Below are positions 1 through 4,918 of a stretch of DNA of 5,721 nt, one piece after another. The DNA comes from an uncultured Streptococcus sp. (GTDB lineage: Bacteria > Bacillota > Bacilli > Lactobacillales > Streptococcaceae). The stretch spans positions 1-5,721 of the forward strand of contig CAKQBM010000113.1 of the NCBI GenBank assembly GCA_934216185.1, written 5' to 3'. Position numbers and translations under genes: made by a program. Position 1 is the first letter of the stretch; each line of letters opens with the position of its first letter. The notes under the pieces were generated by a model. That model did not search any database. It saw only the letters and a list, made by a program, of their open reading frames with translations, and was not told the origin of the DNA.

Positions 1-123
1 GGAGAAGAAGCTTCTGTAGAAGGTGTTGAAACTAAAAAAGATGAAGCAGTTCAAGCAGATTCTGTGAATGAAGAAGTCACCCTTGACCTAGGTGATGAAC
101 TTGAAATCGAAATTGAAGAATAA
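1..123 (+). CDS. recA: C-terminal end of RecA recombinase (5' part outside window)
   Basis: Only the last 40 codons are present, in frame from base 1 to the TAA at 121-123. The peptide is strongly acidic (16 Asp/Glu against 2 Lys) and ends [11 protein letters not shown]. This fits the disordered acidic tail of RecA, which in the family tempers DNA binding and strand exchange. None of the RecA ATPase core is visible, so identity rests on the tail and on synteny: in pneumococcus recA lies directly upstream of dinF, and the next gene here is dinF. RecA drives homologous recombination, the SOS-like response and integration of transformed DNA. The stop codon is immediately followed by a RUP-like repeat and then a terminator at 236-263. 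Another protein with an acidic tail cannot be excluded from 40 residues. Confidence 0.75.
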   Translation, partial: GEEASVEGVETKKDEAVQADSVNEEVTLDLGDELEIEIEE

Positions 124-226
124 TACTCTTCGAAAATCAAATTCAAACCACGTCAGCTTCACCTTGCCGTACTCAAGTACAGCCTGTGGCTAGCTTCCTA
201 GTTTGCTCTTTGATTTTCATTGAGTA
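124..226. repeat. RUP-like miniature inverted-repeat element
   Basis: The ends are imperfect terminal inverted repeats of 18 bp: TACTCTTCGAAAATCAAA at 124-141 and the complement of TACTCAATGAAAATCAAA at 209-226, matching at 15 of 18 positions. The size (about 103 bp), the TA at both ends and the internal wording (for example CTAGCTTCCTAGTTTGCTC at 190-208) fit the RUP family of pneumococcus and relatives. RUPs are about 107 bp non-coding elements thought to be mobilised in trans by IS630-Spn1 transposase with TA target duplication. The element starts right after the recA stop codon and lies upstream of the terminator, so it is transcribed as part of the recA 3' UTR. It contains small internal palindromes at 169-180 (GTACT-CA-AGTAC) and 190-201 (CTAG-cttc-CTAG). 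The family name is from memory; the inverted repeats are directly seen. Confidence 0.8.
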
Positions 227-235
227 TAAGTTGTT

Positions 236-263
236 AAAGTAGTGGAGAAATCCACTGCTTTTT
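236..263 (+). terminator. Intrinsic terminator downstream of recA
   Basis: An 11-bp stem (236-246 with 251-261, one T-G wobble) closes a GAAA tetraloop at 247-250. The descending arm runs into TTTTT at 259-263. This is a textbook rho-independent terminator. It separates recA from dinF and should stop most recA transcripts after the RUP-like element. Confidence 0.85.
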
Positions 264-308
264 CGATTCTTTGTTCAAGATTTCAGATTGCCTATAGTTT
301 GCTGTTTC

Positions 309-337
309 TTGTCGCTCTTCTAGAAAGCTGATATAAT
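309..337 (+). promoter_or_regulatory. Extended -10 promoter of dinF
   Basis: A consensus -10 TATAAT lies at 332-337, preceded by TG at 329-330 (extended -10, TGaTATAAT). A weaker -35 TTGTCG lies at 309-314, giving a 17-bp spacer. Only 6 bases (AGCCTT) lie between the -10 and the dinF ATG at 344. The expected start of transcription is therefore at or next to the start codon. Confidence 0.8.
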
Positions 338-343
338 AGCCTT

Positions 344-1714
344 ATGAATAAAAAACGAACAGTGGACCTGATACATGGTCCGATTCTTCCCTCGCTCTTA
401 AGCTTCGCCTTCCCAATCTTGCTATCAAATATTTTTCAACAGCTCTATAATACTGCTGATGTCTTGATTGTTGGGCGATTTCTGGGTCAAGATTCCTTGG
501 CTGCAGTAGGGGCGACAACTGCCATTTTTGACCTGATTGTGGGTTTTACTCTTGGTGTTGGCAATGGGATGGGGATTGTCATTGCCCGCTATTATGGAGC
601 TCGGAATTTCACTAAAATCAAGGAGGCAGTAGCAGCCACCTGGATTTTAGGTGCTCTTTTGAGTATTGTAGTGATGCTGCTGGGCTTTCTTGGTTTGTAT
701 CCTCTTTTACAGTACTTGGATACTCCTGCAGAAATCCTTCCTCAGTCCTATCAATATATTTCTATGATTGTGACCTGTGTCGGTGTTAGTTTTGCCTATA
801 ATCTCTTTGCAGGTTTGTTGCGATCTATTGGTGACAGTCTGGCAGCTCTGGGATTTCTGATTTTTTCTGCCTTGGTTAATGTGGTTCTGGATCTCTATTT
901 TATTACGCAACTGCAACTGGGAGTTCAGTCCGCAGGGCTTGCTACCATCATTTCGCAAGGCTTATCAGCGGTTCTCTGCTTTTACTACATTCGTAAGAGC
1001 GTGCCAGAACTTTTGCCTCAGTTTAAGCATTTCAAATGGGACAAGGCCTTGTATGCGGATCTTTTGGAGCAAGGTTTGGCTATGGGCTTGATGAGTTCAA
1101 TTGTATCTATAGGCAGTGTGATTTTACAGTCTTCTGTTAATACCTTTGGTGCAGTGATTATTAGTGCCCAGACGGCAGCTCGACGCATTATGGCCTTCGC
1201 CCTTCTTCCTATGACCGCTACTTCTGCATCAATGACGACATTTGCTTCTCAGAATTTAGGTGCTAAGCGCTCAGACCGAATTGTTCAAGGTCTTCGAATC
1301 GGCAGTCGTTTAAGTATATCCTGGGCAGTTTTTGTTTGTATCTTCCTCTTTTTTGCCAGTCCAGCCTTGGTTTCCTTCTTGGCTAGTTCGACAGATGGTT
1401 ACTTGGTAGAAAATGGAAGTCTATATCTGCAAATCAGTTCAGCCTTTTATCCTATTTTGAGTCTCTTGTTGATTTATCGTAATTGTTTGCAGGGGTTGGG
1501 GCAAATGGTTCTTCCTCTGGTTTCTAGCTTTATCGAACTAATCGGGAAAATCGCTTTTGTGGTCTTGATTATTCCTTGGGCAGGCTATAAGGGAGTTATC
1601 CTTTGCGAACCCCTAATCTGGGTTGCCATGACAGTTCAACTTTATTTCTCACTGTTTCGTCACCCCTTGATAAAAGAAGGCAAGGAAATTTTGGCAACCA
1701 AAGTGCAATCCTAG
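344..1714 (+). CDS. dinF: MATE-family efflux protein DinF
   Basis: 456 aa, the usual length for MATE antiporters, which export cationic drugs and metabolites across the cytoplasmic membrane using Na+ or H+ gradients. The protein has about twelve hydrophobic segments in two halves. The first half starts at residues 14-34 and carries the MATE-typical stretch NTADVLIVGRFLG (36-48). A second region, RSIGDSLAALG (160-170), is followed by SALVNVVLDLYF (175-186), and the second half begins near 240. A soluble loop with charged residues lies around 217-243. In pneumococcus dinF follows recA and is part of the competence-induced cinA-recA-dinF-lytA transcript. Here a terminator and a private promoter intervene. 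The start at 344 is supported by the typical MATE N-terminus and by lack of a later in-frame Met before residue 76. No Shine-Dalgarno is present, and the promoter geometry implies a leaderless mRNA. The true substrate cannot be read from sequence; the DinF assignment rests on sequence recall plus the recA neighbour. Confidence 0.9.
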   Translation: MNKKRTVDLIHGPILPSLLSFAFPILLSNIFQQLYNTADVLIVGRFLGQDSLAAVGATTAIFDLIVGFTLGVGNGMGIVIARYYGARNFTKIKEAVAATWILGALLSIVVMLLGFLGLYPLLQYLDTPAEILPQSYQYISMIVTCVGVSFAYNLFAGLLRSIGDSLAALGFLIFSALVNVVLDLYFITQLQLGVQSAGLATIISQGLSAVLCFYYIRKSVPELLPQFKHFKWDKALYADLLEQGLAMGLMSSIVSIGSVILQSSVNTFGAVIISAQTAARRIMAFALLPMTATSASMTTFASQNLGAKRSDRIVQGLRIGSRLSISWAVFVCIFLFFASPALVSFLASSTDGYLVENGSLYLQISSAFYPILSLLLIYRNCLQGLGQMVLPLVSSFIELIGKIAFVVLIIPWAGYKGVILCEPLIWVAMTVQLYFSLFRHPLIKEGKEILATKVQS

Positions 1715-1715
1715 T

Positions 1716-1743
1716 TGGATTTACTGAATAAAATCCATTTCTT
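1716..1743 (+). terminator. Weak candidate terminator after dinF
   Basis: TGGATTT at 1716-1722 pairs with AAATCCA at 1731-1737, giving a 7-bp stem with an 8-nt loop. It is followed by TTTCTT rather than a clean T-run. It starts one base after the dinF stop codon. The low GC content and broken T-run make it at best a partial terminator, so some dinF read-through into yebC is likely. Confidence 0.4.
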
Positions 1744-1746
1744 CTA

Positions 1747-1775
1747 GTGAAAATCGAAAAAACTTGTGTTATAAT
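1747..1775 (+). promoter_or_regulatory. Extended -10 promoter of yebC
   Basis: TGtTATAAT (1767-1775) is a full extended -10 with a consensus TATAAT at 1770-1775. The -35 region is weak, best read as GTGAAA at 1747-1752 with a 17-bp spacer. It implies a leader of about 28-30 nt. A good ribosome binding site, AAGGAG (1798-1803), sits 7 nt before the yebC ATG. Confidence 0.75.
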
Positions 1776-1810
1776 AAGAAAGATTAAAATGTGAAAAAAG
1801 GAGATTCCTA

Positions 1811-2527
1811 ATGGGACGTAAATGGGCCAATATCGTAGCCAAGAAAACGGCTAAAGATGGAGCTAACTCTAAAGTATATGCAAAATTTGGTGTAGAAATC
1901 TATGTAGCAGCTAAGAAAGGTGATCCAGACCCAGAATCAAACACTGCTTTGAAATTCGTTATCGACCGTGCCAAACAAGCCCAAGTGCCAAAACACGTTA
2001 TCGATAAAGCTTTGGACAAGGCTAAAGGAAACACAGACGAAACCTTTACAGAAGGACGTTACGAAGGGTTTGGACCAAATGGTTCTATGCTGATTGTTGA
2101 TACCTTGACTTCAAATGTCAACCGTACAGCGGCTAATGTCCGTGCAGCTTTTGGTAAAAATGGCGGAAACATGGGTGCTTCAGGTTCGGTTTCATACCTC
2201 TTCGACAACAAGGGTGTAATCGTATTTGCTGGTGAAGATGCAGATGCAGTCTTTGAGCAATTGTTAGAAGCAGATGTGGATGTGGACGATGTAGAAGCAG
2301 AAGAAGGAACAATCACGGTTTATACTGCGTCAACTGACCTTCACAAGGCTATCGTTGCCCTTCGTGAGTCAGGTATCGAAGAATTCCAAGTGACAGAATT
2401 GGAAATGATTCCTCAGTCTGAAGTGGAATTGTCAGGGGATGACCTTGAAACCTTTGAAAAACTATACAGCGTTCTTGAAGACGACGAAGACGTACAAAAA
2501 ATCTACACAAACGTAGATGGGTTCTAA
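1811..2527 (+). CDS. yebC: YebC/TACO1-family protein (YebC2/YeeI type)
   Basis: 238 aa, full length for the family. The N-terminus MGRKWANI followed by a Lys-rich segment and [20 protein letters not shown] (21-40) matches the short-start YebC2/YeeI/YeeN branch rather than the MAGHSKW branch. The central region [11 protein letters not shown] (81-91) and [18 protein letters not shown] (118-135) are family hallmarks. The C-terminal third is very acidic. These cytosolic proteins were long annotated as transcription regulators. Recent work on the family, including mitochondrial TACO1, points to a role at the ribosome in relieving stalling at proline-rich stretches. All six Arg codons are CGT, unlike the mixed Arg codons in dinF and the MarR gene, which suggests strong expression. 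It is monocistronic, with its own promoter and a strong terminator. In pneumococcus, as I recall, the same gene lies next to ply. Confidence 0.93.
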   Translation: MGRKWANIVAKKTAKDGANSKVYAKFGVEIYVAAKKGDPDPESNTALKFVIDRAKQAQVPKHVIDKALDKAKGNTDETFTEGRYEGFGPNGSMLIVDTLTSNVNRTAANVRAAFGKNGGNMGASGSVSYLFDNKGVIVFAGEDADAVFEQLLEADVDVDDVEAEEGTITVYTASTDLHKAIVALRESGIEEFQVTELEMIPQSEVELSGDDLETFEKLYSVLEDDEDVQKIYTNVDGF

Positions 2528-2544
2528 TTTAACATAGAAAACAT

Positions 2545-2578
2545 AATCCTAAGTGAGAAAATCACTTGGGATTTTTTT
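2545..2578 (+). terminator. Strong intrinsic terminator after yebC
   Basis: A 12-bp stem (2545-2556 with 2562-2573, one T-G wobble) encloses a GAAAA loop at 2557-2561. It is followed by a run of seven T at 2572-2578. It insulates yebC from the MarR/ABC operon. Confidence 0.9.
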
Positions 2579-2590
2579 AATCAAGAAAAT

Positions 2591-2606
2591 AGTTCTCTAG
2601 GAAACT
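2591..2606. promoter_or_regulatory. Candidate MarR operator A (upstream of -35)
   Basis: AGTTCTCTAGGAAACT is an imperfect palindrome. It differs from operator B (2640-2655) only at the two central bases. It lies just upstream of the TTGACA at 2612. Assignment to the adjacent MarR protein is inferred from copy number and position. Confidence 0.6.
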
Positions 2607-2611
2607 TTTTC

Positions 2612-2639
2612 TTGACATCTCTTTTCAAAGTGGTAAAAT
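2612..2639 (+). promoter_or_regulatory. Promoter of the MarR-ABC operon
   Basis: A perfect -35 TTGACA lies at 2612-2617 and a -10 TAAAAT at 2634-2639, with a 16-bp spacer. A TG at 2631-2632 adds an extended -10. Transcription should start near 2645-2647. The palindromes at 2591, 2640 and 2661 surround the promoter, so a strong promoter held down by the repressor is expected. The MarR gene has a ribosome binding site AAAGGAG at 2692-2698, 5 nt before its ATG. Confidence 0.85.
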
Positions 2640-2655
2640 AGTTCTCATGGAAACT
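2640..2655. promoter_or_regulatory. Candidate MarR operator B (over the transcription start)
   Basis: AGTTCTCATGGAAACT matches operator A at 14 of 16 positions. It begins on the base after the -10 hexamer, so a protein bound here would cover the predicted transcription start and block the polymerase. It lies 21 bp, two helical turns, from operator C. Confidence 0.7.
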
Positions 2656-2691
2656 TATTTAGTTCTTAGGAGAACTAAATGTGATAGTTAG
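2647..2691 (+). CDS. Possible 14-residue leaderless leader peptide
   Basis: An ATG at 2647, 7 bases beyond the -10, opens a 14-codon frame (METYLVLRRTKCDS) ending with TAG at 2689-2691. The stop directly abuts the ribosome binding site of the MarR gene (2692). The ATG would sit at or near the 5' end of the mRNA, the same geometry as the leaderless dinF start. It includes a tandem AGG AGA of usually rare Arg codons inside the operator C hairpin. It has no Shine-Dalgarno and may be fortuitous, because operators B and C account for much of its sequence. It is reported as a candidate only. Confidence 0.2.
   Translation: METYLVLRRTKCDS
2657..2680. promoter_or_regulatory. Candidate MarR operator C: perfect 10-bp inverted repeat
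   Basis: ATTTAGTTCT (2657-2666) and AGAACTAAAT (2671-2680) are exact inverted repeats around TAGG. The core AGTTCT-4-AGAACT (2661-2676) shares its left arm with operators A and B. It is the most symmetrical of the three sites and is the best guess for high-affinity MarR dimer binding. It lies in the transcribed leader, 11 nt before the ribosome binding site of the MarR gene, so the RNA could also form this 10-bp hairpin. It has no T-run, so it is not a terminator. Confidence 0.8.
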
Positions 2692-2703
2692 AAAGGAGTT
2701 AGT

Positions 2704-3165
2704 ATGGATAAACCGATGTTAGTCTTTAAGCGTTTTGGTCATCAGATTCATCTCATGGTGCAAAAGGAAGCCAAACGTTGTGGTATTGAATTTATGGGTG
2801 GGCCGCAAGGGCAGGTTCTGCGTTTTTTAGATCATTGTGAACAAAAAGAGGAACTGGTCTTGATTAAAGATATCGAGCAGGAACTCAATATTACCAAGTC
2901 TGTTGCTAGTAATCTAGTCAAGCGTATGGTGCAAAATGGTTTGGTGGAATTGGAGGCGAGTTCTAGCGATAAGCGGGCTAAGTTTGTTCGTCTGACGGAC
3001 AAATCGCGTTCTCAAATGAAGCAGGTTAAGGCCTTCTTTGAACGCATTGACAACCAGTTGATGGCAGACATTGATGAAGATGAATTACTGATTTTTGAGA
3101 AAGTCCTCAATCAACTACAGGAAAATATCAAGAGAATAGGAGGAGAGAATGAAGAAATTAGCTAA
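2704..3165 (+). CDS. MarR-family transcriptional repressor (RcrR/SatR-like)
   Basis: 153 aa, typical MarR length. Long helices at about 1-45 and 102-146 should form the dimer interface. The winged helix-turn-helix lies between them: IKDIEQELNI (54-63), recognition helix TKSVASNLVKRMVQNGL (64-80), and a wing at 81-98 with the family signature DKR (D89, R91). It is the first gene of an operon whose promoter carries three matching palindromes, so autorepression and control of the two ABC genes are the likely role. The architecture equals RcrR of rcrRPQ (S. mutans; stress tolerance and competence) and SatR of satRAB (S. suis; fluoroquinolone efflux). Which of these functions applies here is not shown by sequence. 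Two cysteines (C26, C45) are present but no classical OhrR-type pattern was recognised. The ligand is unknown. Its last 17 nt overlap the next gene. Confidence 0.92.
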   Translation: MDKPMLVFKRFGHQIHLMVQKEAKRCGIEFMGGPQGQVLRFLDHCEQKEELVLIKDIEQELNITKSVASNLVKRMVQNGLVELEASSSDKRAKFVRLTDKSRSQMKQVKAFFERIDNQLMADIDEDELLIFEKVLNQLQENIKRIGGENEEIS

Positions 3166-4918
3166 ACGAATTAGTAGAAAAGAATGGGGGATGATTTTTC
3201 TAGCCGTTCTCTTTACCTGCTTTTCGGTCTATCTAGAGTTAGAAGTGCCGACCTATATCTCTAAAATCACAGATTTGCTGGGAAGTCAAGGAACTAGTTT
3301 AGATGAGTTATGGCAACCAGCAGGAATGATGGTCGGAATGTCTTTTTTTGCCTTCTTGTCCGCAGTCGCAGTTGGATTTTTTGCATCCAGAGTAGCTGCT
3401 TCTTACACTAGTAGGCTCAGAAGTGATATTTTCAACCGAGTTTTGGATTACTCGCAGACAGAGATTAAGAAATTCTCTATTCCTAGCCTCCTAACGCGTA
3501 CCACTAATGATATTACTCAAGTTCAGATGTTGATTACCATGGGCTTGCAAGTGGTGACGCGTGGTCCGATTATGGCTATCTGGGCTATAGGGAAGATTTT
3601 AGGCCATTCAGAATACTGGCTCTGGGCGGTACTTGTGGCAGTGATTGTCAATGTTTTGATGACGACTGTCTTGATGACGCTGGCCTTTCCAAAACAGTCC
3701 TTGATTCAGGGACTGACAGATAAACTGAACAGTATCACCCGTGAAAGTTTAACAGGTATTCGTGTCGTTCGCGCCTACAATGCAGAGGATTACCAAAATG
3801 AAAAATTTGCTGTAGCAAATGATGAATTGACACGCTTGAATTTGTTTGTCAACCGTCTTATGGCTATTTTGAACCCTATCATGATGGGGATTTCAAGTGG
3901 TTTGAGTGTGGCGATTTACTGGATTGGGGCCTATGTGATTAACGACGCTGCTCCGATAGCGCGTCTGCCTCTCTTTAGTGACATGATTGTTTTCATGTCT
4001 TATGCCATGCAGGTTGTCATGGGCTTCCTTCTCATGGGAGCACTCTTCATCGTTCTTCCCCGAACTATGGTCTCTGCCAAGCGGATTAATCAAGTTTTAG
4101 ATTTGCATTCTTCTATCCAAAACCCTGCTCAAGTGCAGCTGGCTGATGAAAACCTCAAAGGTCAGGTCGAATTTAAAGATGTGACCTTCCGCTATGCGGC
4201 AAATTCGGAGGCGGTTATTGAGAATGTTAGCTTTAGAGCAGACGCTGGTCAAACAGTGGCTTTTATTGGGTCAACGGGTTCAGGAAAATCAACTCTGGTC
4301 AATCTGATTCCACGTTTCTACGATGTGTCAGACGGAGAAATTCTGGTGGACGGTGTCAATGTTCAAGACTATGCCTTAGAAGATTTGCGCAACAAGGTTG
4401 GTTATATTTCTCAAAAAGCGGTTCTCTTTTCAGGTGATGTCAAGGGCAATCTAGACTTTGGACAGAGTCAAGAAACACCACTTAGTGAGCAAGCTATGTG
4501 GCAAGCCTTGGAATTGGCCCAGTCTAAGAACTTTATCGAAGACAAGGAAGCGGGCTTAGAGTCAGAAGTGGCCCAAGGAGGAACCAACTTCTCAGGTGGT
4601 CAAAGACAGCGTCTGGCAATTGCGCGTGCCTTGGCTCGGAAGCCAGAAATTCTCATCTTTGATGACTCCTTCTCAGCCTTGGACTACAAGACAGACCGTG
4701 TCCTTCGCCAAAAGCTAGCAGAGAAAACCAAGTCTATGACCAAGTTCATCGTCGCACAGCGTATTTCAACAATTATGGATGCAGATTTGATTTTGGTCTT
4801 GGATCAAGGAAAAGTCGTGGGACAAGGCACCCACAAGGAACTTCTAGCTAATAACGAAGTTTACCAAGAAATTGCCTATTCACAACTATCGAAGGAGGAA
4901 TTGGAACATGGAAAATAA
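3149..4918 (+). CDS. Heterodimeric ABC exporter, degenerate-site subunit (RcrP/SatA-like)
   Basis: 589 aa half-transporter with an N-terminal six-helix membrane domain (segments near 14-33, 58-80, 133-151, 156-180, 238-263, 277-304) and a C-terminal nucleotide-binding domain (about 340-585). Walker A GSTGSGKST (374-382, K380), Q-loop Q422, signature FSGGQ (481-485), Walker B ILIFDD (501-506) and D-loop SALD (509-512) are present. The catalytic position after Walker B is Asp (D506) rather than Glu. The H-loop His is Gln (VAQRIS, Q537). Both changes mark the degenerate protomer of heterodimeric exporters such as TM287/288, BmrCD and LmrCD. It should therefore pair with the ABC protein encoded next. 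The start at 3149 is supported by AGGAGG at 3138-3143, inside the MarR gene. The 17-nt overlap with that gene implies translational coupling. Drug or peptide export is likely; the substrate is unknown. Confidence 0.93.
   Translation: MKKLAKRISRKEWGMIFLAVLFTCFSVYLELEVPTYISKITDLLGSQGTSLDELWQPAGMMVGMSFFAFLSAVAVGFFASRVAASYTSRLRSDIFNRVLDYSQTEIKKFSIPSLLTRTTNDITQVQMLITMGLQVVTRGPIMAIWAIGKILGHSEYWLWAVLVAVIVNVLMTTVLMTLAFPKQSLIQGLTDKLNSITRESLTGIRVVRAYNAEDYQNEKFAVANDELTRLNLFVNRLMAILNPIMMGISSGLSVAIYWIGAYVINDAAPIARLPLFSDMIVFMSYAMQVVMGFLLMGALFIVLPRTMVSAKRINQVLDLHSSIQNPAQVQLADENLKGQVEFKDVTFRYAANSEAVIENVSFRADAGQTVAFIGSTGSGKSTLVNLIPRFYDVSDGEILVDGVNVQDYALEDLRNKVGYISQKAVLFSGDVKGNLDFGQSQETPLSEQAMWQALELAQSKNFIEDKEAGLESEVAQGGTNFSGGQRQRLAIARALARKPEILIFDDSFSALDYKTDRVLRQKLAEKTKSMTKFIVAQRISTIMDADLILVLDQGKVVGQGTHKELLANNEVYQEIAYSQLSKEELEHGK

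Noticed and set aside
124..343. Competence (ComX) cin-box upstream of dinF
   Set aside because: I found no TACGAATA-type motif in this spacer; the promoter is of the ordinary vegetative extended -10 class.
707..958. Open frame of 83 codons on the minus strand inside dinF
   Set aside because: It is fully covered by the MATE gene, has low-complexity polar composition, and no recognisable domain or ribosome binding site; a shadow frame.
879..1091. Second plus-strand frame inside dinF
   Set aside because: It overlaps well-supported MATE coding sequence in another frame, with no homology recognised.
2059..2316. Minus-strand frame opposite yebC
   Set aside because: Ser/Thr/Ala-rich translation is the usual mirror of an acidic coding sequence; no start signals.
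2657..2680. Palindrome as a transcription terminator or attenuator
   Set aside because: The stem is strong but AU-rich and is followed by GTGATAG, not a T-run. Its sequence match to the other two sites favours an operator.
2681..2703. Upstream GTG start for the MarR gene
   Set aside because: GTG at 2681 is not in frame with 2704, and AAAGGAG at 2692-2698 is placed for the ATG at 2704.
3893..4093. Minus-strand frame opposite the first ABC gene
   Set aside because: Lies in the membrane-domain coding region and has a composition typical of a complementary shadow.
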